A stretch of DNA of 53,518 nucleotides, taken from NCBI GenBank assembly GCA_016868355.1, contig VGHB01000017.1, positions 1 to 53,518 of the forward strand, written 5' to 3'. This document shows, one piece after another, positions 10,301 to 18,747 of the stretch (its first letter is position 1; each line of letters opens with the position of its first letter). The notes under the pieces are model-generated. The model saw only the letters and a list, made by a program, of their open reading frames with translations. It was not told the DNA's origin and ran no database searches. Source of the DNA: Betaproteobacteria bacterium (GTDB lineage Bacteria > Pseudomonadota > Gammaproteobacteria > Burkholderiales > Burkholderiaceae_C). The translations under genes and the position numbers were made by a program.

Positions 10301-11584
10301 TTGGCGCCGTTTGCAGCAGACAGTGGCACGTGGCAGGCGGCCGTGCTTTCGGGCACGGGGCCGGGCCCCTCATCCCCGGCGGTGCCGCTGGCCATCGATT
10401 TGCGCGCTGCCAGCGTGATGCTGATGGGGCGACAGTTGGATGCGGTGGCTGCCCAGGCCACGCCCCTGCCATACGCCCCCGGGGCCAACGGTTGGCGCGT
10501 GGACCTGCAGGCTACGCAGCTGGCGGGGCGCTTGGAATGGCGACCTGCTGAACCCGGATCGCGTGAGCGCCCTGGCCGGGTCTTGGCCCGTTTGTCGCGG
10601 CTGTCGATTCCACCGGCGGCCAACGATGCCCCAGACGATACGGTGCTGGATGAAGGCACAGACTGGCCAGCCCTGGATGTGGTGGTGGAAGACTTTGAAC
10701 TGCACGGCAGGCGTTTGGGGCGTTTGGAAGTGGCCGCCGAAGTGGATCGGCCCGACCGTGCAGGTCCTGCGCGGAGCGCCAGCGGCGACTGGAAGCTCAC
10801 CCGATTTGCGCTGTCCAATGCAGATGCAGCGCTTATGGCCTCTGGCACTTGGGCTGGGGTGGGTGAGGCTGCCGGCAAGGCCCGCCGCAACGCGATGGAT
10901 TTCGACTTGGAACTCAAGGACAGCGGCGCCTTGCTCAAGCGCTTAGGCCTGGAGCAGGCCCTGCGCGCCGGTGCAGGGCGCATCACCGGTCAGGTGGGTT
11001 GGCGTGGTTCACCCTTGAGCCCCGATGTGCGCACGATGCAAGGGCAACTGCGCCTGGACATGCGCAGCGGCCAATTCCTCAAGGCTGACCCCGGCGCTGC
11101 GCGGCTGCTTGGCGTTTTGAGCCTGCAGTCGCTGCCGCGGCGACTGCTCCTGGACTTTCGCGACGTATTTCAGGAAGGCTTTCCCTTTGACGCCATCACC
11201 GGGGATGTGACGATCTTGGGCGGTGTGGCCAGCACCAACAACCTGCGCATGCGTGGCATACAGGCCGCGGTGTTGATGGAGGGCAGTGCCGACATCAACC
11301 GCGAGACCCAAGACCTTCGCGTGCTGGTTGTTCCGGAAATCAATGCCGGCACCGCATCCCTAGCCTATGCCACGATCAACCCCGCCTTGGGCTTGGGGAC
11401 CTTTTTGGCGCAGCTGTTCCTGCGCCGGCCCTTGATGGCAGCCAACACCCGCGAGTTCAGCATCACAGGCACCTGGGTCGACCCGAGAGTGGAGCGCTTG
11501 CAGCGCAGCCTGCCCACCGATGAACAGGTGGACCGTGCCGTGAATACCCCAGCCCCCTTGCCTGCTGATAGGAAAACGCCATGA
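7307..11584 (+). CDS. YhdP family AsmA-like envelope protein
   Basis: A very long (1425-residue) protein with one N-terminal transmembrane helix (around residues 22-48) followed by repeated beta-rich segments of the AsmA/TAM superfamily. The last ~250 residues (RLLGVLSLQSLPRRLLLDFRD and onward) are the conserved YhdP/AsmA C-terminal region. Family members such as E. coli YhdP, TamB and YdbH span the periplasm and help move phospholipids to the outer membrane. The open frame runs back to 6590, but that stretch is antisense to glnE; ATG 7307 gives the usual N-terminus with cytoplasmic arginines ahead of the helix. The last codon overlaps the next gene as ATGA, so the two are translationally coupled. 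Confidence 0.92.
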   Translation: MTTNEESHTVRMDPRNLPRSGRPVLNVMARAAAVLLLSAWVLFLTAWLALYGFLLPRVGAWKPELEARASAALGVAVRIGQIEVPSSGWVPALVLTEVALLDEHGRTALRLPRVSAALSVQSLLSLELRFEQLLIEGPALEIRRDAAGRLRVGGLTLDDEDTEQVYGGQAAADWLLAQGEFAIRGGQLRWVDEWRGAPPLVLQEVDFVLRNGLRRHDFRLDATLPMELGQRASLRGHFRHGLFVSRSDWRQWVGEVYAELPQSDVNALRPHVDFPVELMGGQGAVRLWVDVDRGRVRGATADVALREVGLRWPGVADTMSFERFEGRLLVRQDAQALTLGLERVGFTTGQGQTWPTSDMKLVLRHAPAPGTALASPSLVAATPPAVALSSSSAPLAAEAGEASLPLLLDGLAGRVITGGDFSAAELDLGLMASVAGRAPLGAALHRQLLSLAPQGRIQDMKASWEGSPEQPARYRVTARLEGLRLEPGLEPVTARDGHTVGRPGVRGAAIQLQATESGGRADVLVQQGQLLFPGLFEQADWAVEELQARLSWQIKDGLELRLSPLTLRSADLDAEVQGTWRGNWQDALKGHGLIDLTARVPRARAEQLHAYLPTTVPAATRSYLKRAVRGGRLQEVAIRVKGELAQFPFDQPKSKGEFRVSGDWRDGTFVMMPEEPGHAAWPEATRLDARLRVTGQRVDFTDVRARLMGVEVLRTSGSVDWMAPAVPLALDLQARGAAQNFLRYVQATPINGWTSRLLATAQATGAAQLGLKLEVPLVGSEPSRVKGSVQLAGNEIKLNPKLPALQNTRGRVDFNEKGFSVASVTAQLLGGEVILDGGLSPATANRLNLQGLVQAAAVKAAPELAWLAPLSSRLTGQTPYRLSLGVVDGQLQWVLSSPLSGLGIDLPAPLKKSAASATHVPLRVELTGLGGAAGSERERLDVQWGRLVQARLVRQASNGAWLAAAVGVGAAEPPPLPRAGVDVRIMVEQLDLDDWRSVLAPFAADSGTWQAAVLSGTGPGPSSPAVPLAIDLRAASVMLMGRQLDAVAAQATPLPYAPGANGWRVDLQATQLAGRLEWRPAEPGSRERPGRVLARLSRLSIPPAANDAPDDTVLDEGTDWPALDVVVEDFELHGRRLGRLEVAAEVDRPDRAGPARSASGDWKLTRFALSNADAALMASGTWAGVGEAAGKARRNAMDFDLELKDSGALLKRLGLEQALRAGAGRITGQVGWRGSPLSPDVRTMQGQLRLDMRSGQFLKADPGAARLLGVLSLQSLPRRLLLDFRDVFQEGFPFDAITGDVTILGGVASTNNLRMRGIQAAVLMEGSADINRETQDLRVLVVPEINAGTASLAYATINPALGLGTFLAQLFLRRPLMAANTREFSITGTWVDPRVERLQRSLPTDEQVDRAVNTPAPLPADRKTP

Positions 11585-12432
11585 CCCGCATAGCCGCCAT
11601 CCAAATGGTTTCCACCCCCGATGTGCAGCGCAATTTGGCCGATGCGGCCGAGTTGTTGGCGCGGGCGGCAGGAGAGGGTGCCACCTTGGCCGGGCTGCCC
11701 GAGTACTTTTGCCTGATTGGGCGGCGCGACGAGGACAAACTCACCCATGCCGAGCCGCCTGGACACGGGCCCATTCAGGATTTCCTGCGCGAGCAGGCAC
11801 AGCTCCACGGCTTGTGGCTGATTGGCGGAACCATTCCGGTAGCCTCATCGGAGTCAGGCCGCGTGTACAACCGTAGCCTTCTGTTGGGCCCGCAGGGTCA
11901 GGTGGTGGCGCATTACGACAAGGTGCACCTGTTTCGCTTCAACAACGGCCGAGAAGCCTATGACGAGGCCCGGGTGCTCAAGGAAGGGGCCCAGGCGGTG
12001 GCGGCCACAATGGGCTCGGAACCGACGCTGCGGCTGGGCCTATCGGTGTGCTACGACCTTCGGTTCCCAGAGCTGTTTCGGGCGATGAGTTTCGGGCCGT
12101 CGTCGCCCACACCCTGTGACTTGGTGGCGGTGCCCTCGGCGTTCACCCACACCACAGGGCAGGCCCACTGGGAGGTCTTGCTTCGTGCTCGGGCCATTGA
12201 GAACCAGTGCTATGTAATGGCGCCGGCACAAGGTGGATTGCATGAAAACGGCCGCCGCACCTGGGGGCACAGCTTGGTCGTAGACCCTTGGGGCGAGGTC
12301 TTGGCCTGCGTGGACGAGGGCCCTGGCGTGGCCGTGGCCGATGTAGACCTACAGCGGTTGGCCGATGTGCGCCAGCAACTGCCGGCGCTGCAGCATCGTC
12401 GCCTGGCGGCGCCCCCGGCCCAGGCTTGTTGA
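11581..12432 (+). CDS. Nitrilase-family carbon-nitrogen hydrolase (Nit1/Nit2-like)
   Basis: A 283-residue amidase of the carbon-nitrogen hydrolase superfamily. The Glu-Lys-Cys triad is visible: Glu in AGLPEYF, Lys in YDKVHLF, and Cys in LGLSVCYDLRFPELFR. The CYDLRFPELFR signature is that of the Nit branch, which hydrolyses deaminated glutathione or omega-amides such as alpha-ketoglutaramate (metabolite repair in the cytoplasm). It starts inside the yhdP stop (ATGA) and ends 3 bases from the stop of the convergent UbiH-like gene. A general omega-amidase is the alternative. Confidence 0.9.
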   Translation: MTRIAAIQMVSTPDVQRNLADAAELLARAAGEGATLAGLPEYFCLIGRRDEDKLTHAEPPGHGPIQDFLREQAQLHGLWLIGGTIPVASSESGRVYNRSLLLGPQGQVVAHYDKVHLFRFNNGREAYDEARVLKEGAQAVAATMGSEPTLRLGLSVCYDLRFPELFRAMSFGPSSPTPCDLVAVPSAFTHTTGQAHWEVLLRARAIENQCYVMAPAQGGLHENGRRTWGHSLVVDPWGEVLACVDEGPGVAVADVDLQRLADVRQQLPALQHRRLAAPPAQAC

Positions 12433-12435
12433 TCC

Positions 12436-13794
12436 TCAGCGCCGCCCGAACATCATTTGGCGTGCCAGCGCTGGCTTTAAGCCTGGCAGGTGTTCAACCG
12501 CTAGCAAGCCCAGTGCTCGTGCCGTGGCGGCGCCGGGCAGGGACCAGGTGAAACTGCGCGCGAGGAAGTCAGTGGCCGCGATCATCGACCAGCGGTCGGC
12601 TGCGCGGGCCCAGTGCACGCTGGACAGCACATCGGCCAGTGACTGCCCGCGGCGTTGCGCGCCGCGCAACCGCTCGGCCAGGGCGTAGGCGTCGCGCAGC
12701 CCGAGATTCAGGCCTTGACCGGCTACTGGATGCAGGGTCTGCGCCGCATTACCAATGCGCACCAAACAGTCCGAGCGAACCAAACTGGTCTGTGCCTGCA
12801 GTCCCAAGGGGAAAGACTTCAACGGGCTGATCCGCTGAATGCGCCCAACGGCTTCGGGCAGTAGGCTGTTGAGCACCGCCGCACGCTGTGCATCGCTCAA
12901 GGGCGCCACCGGGTCCTCGCGGGCATCGACGCACCACACCAGTGAAGCGCGTATGGCCGTGTTTGCCCGGTCGGTGCTGGCCGGCAACGACGGCAGGGGC
13001 AGCAAGGCCACGGGCCCCTGACGTGTAAAACGTTCCACTGCCAAGCCTGGGGTACCGCCGGCAAGATCCACCGTCCCTACCCAAGCCGTTTGGCCATAGT
13101 CGTGTCGCAACTGATGGCGGTTCCAGCGCGACAACCAAGCGGGCCATCCGCCCCCGTTGTCTGGGCCGGGCGCCTGGGCCTCGTCCTCGATGTCCAGGTC
13201 AGGTTTGGCCGCGTTACGCGTGAACACGCCACCTTCGGCTACCACCGCCAGATCGAAAGTCTCGGCGCATCCGGCGTCCACCTCTACCCGATGCACTGCC
13301 GAAGCGCTGGCCCCTGCATTGCCCATGCTTCGTACCACTTTCAGAGCCTGCACCGGATGGCCAAATCGATGGTGCAGCCGGTGGGGCTGGCGCGCTTGTT
13401 CGGCTTGCCAAGCCGACTGCAGCGCGGGTACCAAGGCCCCATAGGCCATCACCGCACCCAGCTCCGGCACGCCCAGGTCCTGCGCCCGAATGCGCACCTC
13501 AGGCTTGGAACCCGCCAAGGCTACTGCTGGGGCTTCCTGGCTGACCTGTACTTCGCATATGGCCTGTGTACCCTGATCGGGCCAGGCGCCCAACTGCCGC
13601 AGCAGCTGCATGCTGCCCAAAGCCAGTGCCAGGGTGCGCGAGTCGCGGCTGACATCTGCCTCCAGGGGCCTGGCATCGAAAAGGCTCACCTGCCACTGGG
13701 GACAGCGCCGTGCCACCAGCAGTGCCAGAGCCAAGCCCACGGGGCCAGCCCCCACAACCGCTAGGTGTGGGCTGTCGGAATTCATTGCATCCAT
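12436..13794 (-). CDS. UbiH/COQ6-type FAD monooxygenase
   Basis: Flavoprotein hydroxylase of the UbiH/UbiF/VisC/COQ6 family, which adds ring hydroxyls during ubiquinone synthesis at the inner membrane. Seen: the dinucleotide-binding GxGxxG near the start (VVGAGPVGLALALLVAR), an SRT region just after, and the second FAD motif RIGNAAQTLHPVAGQGLNLGLRD (the family norm is GDAAH, so the Asp-His pair is replaced by Asn and Gln). The frame extends upstream to 13935, but ATG 13794 gives the normal N-terminus three residues before MNSDSPHLAVVGAG. Which ring position it hydroxylates cannot be said. Confidence 0.88.
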   Translation of the reverse strand: MDAMNSDSPHLAVVGAGPVGLALALLVARRCPQWQVSLFDARPLEADVSRDSRTLALALGSMQLLRQLGAWPDQGTQAICEVQVSQEAPAVALAGSKPEVRIRAQDLGVPELGAVMAYGALVPALQSAWQAEQARQPHRLHHRFGHPVQALKVVRSMGNAGASASAVHRVEVDAGCAETFDLAVVAEGGVFTRNAAKPDLDIEDEAQAPGPDNGGGWPAWLSRWNRHQLRHDYGQTAWVGTVDLAGGTPGLAVERFTRQGPVALLPLPSLPASTDRANTAIRASLVWCVDAREDPVAPLSDAQRAAVLNSLLPEAVGRIQRISPLKSFPLGLQAQTSLVRSDCLVRIGNAAQTLHPVAGQGLNLGLRDAYALAERLRGAQRRGQSLADVLSSVHWARAADRWSMIAATDFLARSFTWSLPGAATARALGLLAVEHLPGLKPALARQMMFGRR

Positions 13795-13957
13795 GGCTGC
13801 GAGCTTAGCGCCTGTGGCCGCTGGCTGTGGCGCGGGGCCGCGAAGCCAAGGCAGCCGGTCAGGCGAAAGCCCCGGCTCAGCACCAAGGAAACCCCCGAGA
13901 CAGACCGCACAGGGTGTGGATAGGATTCTCCGCACCGTTCATTTGCTAGGAGCCCTC

Positions 13958-15163
13958 ATGAGCCAAGGTCCTGATTTCAAGCAACGCCGGCGCGTCATCC
14001 AAGGGGCCGTTGCTGCCAGCGCGTTGTCTTTCGCTCCCGGTTTGATGGCGCAGGCCGCGCCGGTCCGGGTGGGCTACACGATGTCGCGTACCGGTCCGTG
14101 GACCGGTGGTGCGCAGGTCAGCCAGGAGCCCAACTTTTTGTTGTGGGCCGAACAGCAGAACGCGGCAGGCGGTTTGGATATCAGAGGGGTCAAGCGGCGC
14201 ATCGAACTCATCAGCTCCGACGACCGCAGCGATGTGGAGACCGTGGTGCGCACCTATGAAAAGCTCATGGGCAGCGACAAGGTGGACATGGTCTTGCCGC
14301 CATGGGGTAGCAACGCCAACTTTGCGGTGGCGCCCCTGGCCAACCGCTTCGGCTATCCCTTCTTGGCGCCCACGGCCCTGAGCCGCCGTTTGGTGGAAAT
14401 GAAGCTGCCGTTCTTCTTCCTCCTGCTGCAACAGCCCAAGTCCATGTGCGATGCCTTGGTCGATATGTTCAAGGCCAATGGCGTGCGCAGTGTGGCCTGC
14501 ATTTACGTGGACGACCTCTTCGGGCTGGAAAACTACGCGGCCTTCAAGGTCGCTTTGCAGGGCACGGGCATCAACTTGGTGGAAGACAAGAGCTACCCTG
14601 GAGGCGTTAAGGACCTCTCCCCGGTGTTGCGCTCCATCAAGGATAAGAACCCGGACGCCTTCGTGGGCTTCACCTACCCGCCCGACACCATCTTGGCCAG
14701 CCGCCAATCCAAAGAGATCGGTTTAAACCCCAAGATCTTCTACGCTTCGGTTGGCACCGCCTTTCCGCTGTACAAGAACGTCATGACGCCCGCCGGTGCT
14801 GAGGGCGTAATGGGCATGGGGTCTTGGAACGGCAAGACCAGCCCGGGTGCCAAGGCCTACTTCGACGCGCATCTGGCCAGTCAGAAGAAGGAACCCGATC
14901 GTTGGGCTTCTGGCGCCTGTTGGGCCGGGCTTGAAATTCTCACCGCTGCGGTCAAACAGGTGGGCCTGGACCGCAAGGCCATCCGCGACTACGTGGCCAA
15001 CAGCACGCACAAGACGATCATCGGTGACATCCGATTCCAGGGCAGCGAAAACGTGGGCACCCCTGGTACCGTTGGGCAGTGGCAAAACGGGGAGTTCGAG
15101 GTGGTGTGGCCGGCGGCACGCGCCACGGCTAAGCTCAATCCGAACAAGTCGGCCTGGAAGTAA
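13958..15163 (+). CDS. ABC transporter substrate-binding protein, LivK/amide-urea type
   Basis: A 401-residue periplasmic binding protein of the Leu/Ile/Val-binding (type I) fold. The N-terminus FKQRRRVIQGAVAASALS resembles a twin-arginine or Sec signal, and the mature protein begins near AAPVRVGYTMSRTGPW. AGGAG sits 6 bases ahead of the ATG; the open frame further upstream to 13610 lies antisense to the UbiH-like gene. It is first gene of a five-gene transporter operon. The aldehyde dehydrogenase downstream hints at an aromatic acid or aldehyde-derived ligand, but branched-chain amino acids, amides or urea are also possible. Confidence 0.9.
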   Translation: MSQGPDFKQRRRVIQGAVAASALSFAPGLMAQAAPVRVGYTMSRTGPWTGGAQVSQEPNFLLWAEQQNAAGGLDIRGVKRRIELISSDDRSDVETVVRTYEKLMGSDKVDMVLPPWGSNANFAVAPLANRFGYPFLAPTALSRRLVEMKLPFFFLLLQQPKSMCDALVDMFKANGVRSVACIYVDDLFGLENYAAFKVALQGTGINLVEDKSYPGGVKDLSPVLRSIKDKNPDAFVGFTYPPDTILASRQSKEIGLNPKIFYASVGTAFPLYKNVMTPAGAEGVMGMGSWNGKTSPGAKAYFDAHLASQKKEPDRWASGACWAGLEILTAAVKQVGLDRKAIRDYVANSTHKTIIGDIRFQGSENVGTPGTVGQWQNGEFEVVWPAARATAKLNPNKSAWK

Positions 15164-16054
15164 GTGGCGCTGGGTGCCTGGCTCGAGCTGATCGGCTCGG
15201 GCCTGATCACCGGTGGTGTGTATGCGCTGGTTGCACTGGGGATGAACCTCCAGTACGGCCTGATGCGCATCCTTAACATCGCCCATGGCGAGTTCCTGAT
15301 GGTGGGGGCCTACCTCACCTGGATGGTGCACACCGCTGTGGGCTTGAGCCCGGTGCTCATGATCCCAGTGGCCTTTCTGGTGCTGGGTGTGGCAGGCATG
15401 GCCATTCACTTTTTATGTTTCAGGCGCCTGGTCAGCACCTCACCCAACCTCGATATCTTCGAGGCCCGTGGCTTGATGGTGGCATTCGGTCTCATGTTCC
15501 TTGTGCAAAACCTGGTCTCTTGGCTGTGGGGCGGCGACCTTCGGGGCTACGACTTCTTGACCGATCCGGTCAGCGTGGCCGGTGCTCCGGTGGCAGGCAA
15601 TAAGCTGCTTGTCTTCGCGCTGGCTCTCCTGTTCAGCCTGGGCATGCTCGCTCTGCTCAGGGCCACCCTGTTGGGAAAAGGCGTGCGCGCCCTCATGCAG
15701 TCCTCGGTGGGCGCACAGCTGGTGGGGATCGACACCAAGCGCCTGCACCCCATGATGTTTGGCTTGGGCTTGGGTTTGTCTGGGGTGGCGGGCTGTTTGC
15801 TGTCCATGGCGTACACGATTGCGCCATCCATGGGTGAACCCTATACCGTGACGGCTCTGATCGTCATCACCTTGGGTGGGTTTGGCAGCATGGGCGGCGC
15901 CCTGTTGGGCGGGCTGCTGCTGGGTGTGGTGGAAGCCGTGGGTATGCACTACACCAACCCATCCCTCAAGGCCCTGCTGTCCTATGCGGTGTTCATAGCT
16001 GTGCTGCTTTTGCGGCCTGAGGGCCTTTTCACGCGCAAGACGCGCAAGGCCTGA
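15164..16054 (+). CDS. Branched-chain-type ABC transporter permease (LivH-like)
   Basis: A 296-residue inner-membrane permease with about eight hydrophobic helices and the LivH-type opening GLITGGVYALVALGMNLQYGLMRILNIAHGEFLMVGAY, plus the ABC-contact loop near LVGIDTKRLHPMMFGLG. It pairs with the LivM-like permease to form the channel of the transporter. The GTG start follows the TAA of the binding-protein gene with no gap, so translation is probably coupled by reinitiation. Confidence 0.93.
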   Translation: MALGAWLELIGSGLITGGVYALVALGMNLQYGLMRILNIAHGEFLMVGAYLTWMVHTAVGLSPVLMIPVAFLVLGVAGMAIHFLCFRRLVSTSPNLDIFEARGLMVAFGLMFLVQNLVSWLWGGDLRGYDFLTDPVSVAGAPVAGNKLLVFALALLFSLGMLALLRATLLGKGVRALMQSSVGAQLVGIDTKRLHPMMFGLGLGLSGVAGCLLSMAYTIAPSMGEPYTVTALIVITLGGFGSMGGALLGGLLLGVVEAVGMHYTNPSLKALLSYAVFIAVLLLRPEGLFTRKTRKA

Positions 16055-16077
16055 AGCGACTTAGGAAATCCACTGCG

Positions 16078-17094
16078 ATGAACGATCGGCAAATCCTGAC
16101 GCGTGACCTGCTGGTGCTGTTCAGCCTCACCGGGTGGGGCTTGAGCCTGCCCTATTTTGGTTCAGATTTCATGGTCTCCATGGGCTTAACGTGCCTCATG
16201 TACATCGCCTTGTCCAGCAGTTGGGGCCTGTTCTGTGGCAATACCCGTTATTTGTCTTTGGCCACCTCAGCGTTCTTCGGCATCGGTGCCTACACCTGCG
16301 CGTTGCAGCTTGAGCAACTGGGCTGGGCGGCCACCATCGCGTTGGGCGCGGGTGTGGCTGCTGCAGTGGCGGTGGTGATGGGTGCAGCGGTGCTGCACCT
16401 GCGTGGCACCTACTTCGCGGTCTTGACCTTTGGCATGACCGAGCTCATCCGCCACGCGGTTACGTACTACGAAAAGTCTGTCACCGGCACCGTGGGGCGG
16501 GTGCTGACCGTGGTGCCCGAGCGCGACACCATCTATCTCACAGTGTTGTGCTTGGCGGTGATCACCGTGGGGTTGTCGATGTGGGTGCGGCGCACCAGGC
16601 TTGGGCTGGCGCTCGTGGGCATTGGCGCCGACGAGCAGCGCGCGCAAACGCTGGGCGTCGATACGCGCTGGGTCAAGCTCTTGGGTTTTGCCATGACGGC
16701 GGCAGTGGCCGGGGCGGTTGGCGCGGCCATGTCGGTGCGCTGGACCTACATCGACCCACACACTGTATTCAATCCTTTCATCGGCTTTCAGACGGTGCTG
16801 ATTGCTCTGATCGGTGGAGCGATGACGCTGTGGGGGCCGCTAATCGCTGCAGTGGTATTCAGCTTGCTGGCTGAAACCCTGCGCCTGCAGGCACCGCAGG
16901 TGTACATGATGTCGCTGGGTCTGTTGTTGATTCTGTGCGTGCTGTACCTGCCCGCCGGATTGGCTTCGCTGCGCTGGGACACCTGGAAGATCTGGCGGGA
17001 CGACATCCGCGCTTGGTGGAAGGAGCGGCGCCGGGAGTGGACCGGCGAGAAAGAGCGTGACAAGCGCCGCGCGCGGGAGCAGCGACTTGTCTGA
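16078..17094 (+). CDS. Branched-chain-type ABC transporter permease (LivM-like)
   Basis: Second membrane subunit of the transporter, 338 residues, with LivM-family features: YIALSSSWGLFCGNTRYLSLATSAFFGIGAY near the N-terminus, LRGTYFAVLTFGMTEL in the middle and the coupling region GVDTRWVKLLGFAMTAAVAGAVGA. The C-terminal tail after residue 300 is very basic and arginine-rich and is probably cytoplasmic. It begins 23 bases after livH and overlaps the ATPase gene downstream by 38 bases if the GTG start of that gene is right. Confidence 0.92.
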   Translation: MNDRQILTRDLLVLFSLTGWGLSLPYFGSDFMVSMGLTCLMYIALSSSWGLFCGNTRYLSLATSAFFGIGAYTCALQLEQLGWAATIALGAGVAAAVAVVMGAAVLHLRGTYFAVLTFGMTELIRHAVTYYEKSVTGTVGRVLTVVPERDTIYLTVLCLAVITVGLSMWVRRTRLGLALVGIGADEQRAQTLGVDTRWVKLLGFAMTAAVAGAVGAAMSVRWTYIDPHTVFNPFIGFQTVLIALIGGAMTLWGPLIAAVVFSLLAETLRLQAPQVYMMSLGLLLILCVLYLPAGLASLRWDTWKIWRDDIRAWWKERRREWTGEKERDKRRAREQRLV

Positions 17095-17899
17095 GCCCAA
17101 ACATCACCACGCCCCGGTGGCCAAGCCCGTGCTGCTCGAAGCGCGTGAGGTGACCGTTCGCTTTGGTGGCCTGGTGGCCGTTGATGCGGTCAGCGCGGCC
17201 TTTCGCGCCGGCGAACTGGTGGGCATCATCGGACCCAATGGCGCGGGCAAAACCACGTTCTTCAATGCCATCAGTGGTGTCACCGAGCCCACCCATGGCC
17301 GCTTGATGGCGGCAGGACGAGACCTCACCGGTGCCAAGCCGCATCGCTTGGCCGCACGGGGGCTTGCGCGCACCTTTCAGACGCCCCGGGTGTTCAGCGA
17401 CATGTCGGTCCTGGCCAATATCGAGTTCGGCCTGAAGTTCGCTGGGCGGCGCCGGCGGAAGTGGATTTTTTGGGGCGATGAGGTGGGTGTGCCGTGGGCA
17501 TTGAGAGACGCGGCTGGCATTCTCAAGCTGGTGGGATTGGATGCACACGCCGGTCTGCGTGCCGGGGATATCACGCCGTCGCAGCAACGCCTGCTGGAGA
17601 TTGGCATGGCCCTTTCCACCCGGCCCAAGGTCTTGCTCCTCGATGAGGTGGCGGCTGGCTTGACCGAGGCTGAGGTGGTGGAGATGGCTCGCCTGATCCG
17701 CCGACTGCGCGACGAATTGGACTTGACCGTGGTTTGGATTGAACACGCGGTGAAGATCCTGGTGCGGCATGTGGAGCGTGTGATCGTGCTGCATCAGGGG
17801 CGCAAGATCGCCGATGGCCCACCCCAGGTTGTGATTCGTGACCCTGAGGTGATCGAAGCCTATTTGGGTGATGAAATGAGCGAAGAGGCACGACCATGA
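17057..17899 (+). CDS. ABC transporter ATP-binding protein (LivG-like)
   Basis: Cytoplasmic ATPase subunit of 280 residues. Walker A is GPNGAGKTT at about residues 58-66 and Walker B is KVLLLDEVAAGL. The ABC signature is altered to ITPSQQRLLEIGMAL in place of LSxGQ(Q)RxLEIARAL, a degenerate but recognisable form; a switch His follows in WIEHAV. The frame supports a GTG start at 17057, with a purine-rich stretch ahead of it, overlapping the livM end; TTG 17087 is the alternative. It forms a heterodimer with the LivF-like ATPase encoded next. Confidence 0.9.
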   Translation: MTSAARGSSDLSEPKHHHAPVAKPVLLEAREVTVRFGGLVAVDAVSAAFRAGELVGIIGPNGAGKTTFFNAISGVTEPTHGRLMAAGRDLTGAKPHRLAARGLARTFQTPRVFSDMSVLANIEFGLKFAGRRRRKWIFWGDEVGVPWALRDAAGILKLVGLDAHAGLRAGDITPSQQRLLEIGMALSTRPKVLLLDEVAAGLTEAEVVEMARLIRRLRDELDLTVVWIEHAVKILVRHVERVIVLHQGRKIADGPPQVVIRDPEVIEAYLGDEMSEEARP

Positions 17900-18717
17900 T
17901 GTGGCATCGGCCCCAGGGCTTTTCATTGGGAGGTACCGAACGTCCGCGCCTACGGGTGTGGGACCTAAGCGCCGGCTATGGCCCGGTGCAGGTGCTGCGC
18001 GGCCTGAGCTTTGAAGTCAAGCCGGGCCTGACCGTGATTCTGGGTCCCAACGGCGCGGGTAAGACGACTTTACTGCGTGCGCTCAATGGACTGATTCCCC
18101 GCAGCGGTGATGTCATGTTGGATGACCTGGAGCTGTCGGAAAAGACACACGAAATCGTACGGGCCGGCGTGAGCCTCGTGCCCGAAGGTCGTCAATTGTT
18201 CGCGCAGATGACAGTACTGGAAAACCTCGAGTTGGGTGGCTGGCTTTTTTCCAGGGCTGAACGCGAGCAGCGCATCGAGCAGGCCTTTGTCGATTTCCCC
18301 AGGCTGCGCGAGCGGGTACAGCAACTCGCCGGTACCATGAGCGGCGGTGAGCAGCAGATGGTGGCCTTGGCCCGCGCCATGGTCAGCCGCCCGCGGCTGT
18401 TGATGCTGGACGAACCATCGCTGGGCTTGGCGCCACGCATGGTCGACGAACTGCTGGGCATGGTGCGCCGGATCGCAGACACTGGCACAACCGTGCTGAT
18501 GGTTGAGCAGAACGTGAAAAAGGCACTCGCCGTAGCCGATCGCGGCTTTGTGATGGAGCGCGGCGCCTTGGTGGCGTCAGGCGATGCAAGGCTGTTGTCG
18601 CGTTGCACGGTGGTGCGTGAGGCTTACCTGGGTGCTCGAGACAGCGACACCACCGATGCGCGCGATGCGGTTCAACGGCGAGCCAAGACGATCGAGCGCC
18701 TGCACACCAAGCCTTGA
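17896..18717 (+). CDS. ABC transporter ATP-binding protein (LivF-like)
   Basis: Second ATPase of the transporter, 273 residues: Walker A GPNGAGKTTLLRALNGL, signature MSGGEQQMVALARAM, Walker B RLLMLDEPSLGLAP and the switch-region motif MVEQNVKKALAVADRGFVMERG. All motifs are canonical, unlike the LivG-like partner. ATG overlaps the stop of the previous gene. The N-terminus is ~15 residues longer than usual for LivF, so the true start may be further in. A C-terminal basic extension past residue 250 is not part of the conserved fold. Confidence 0.92.
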   Translation: MMWHRPQGFSLGGTERPRLRVWDLSAGYGPVQVLRGLSFEVKPGLTVILGPNGAGKTTLLRALNGLIPRSGDVMLDDLELSEKTHEIVRAGVSLVPEGRQLFAQMTVLENLELGGWLFSRAEREQRIEQAFVDFPRLRERVQQLAGTMSGGEQQMVALARAMVSRPRLLMLDEPSLGLAPRMVDELLGMVRRIADTGTTVLMVEQNVKKALAVADRGFVMERGALVASGDARLLSRCTVVREAYLGARDSDTTDARDAVQRRAKTIERLHTKP

Positions 18718-18747
18718 AGTTCGTTTGAATTAACCCTGGAGACTGTC

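Noticed and set aside
13610-13957. N-terminal extension of the LivK-like frame
   Set aside because: Antisense to the UbiH-like gene; a ribosome site and signal-type leader occur at 13958.
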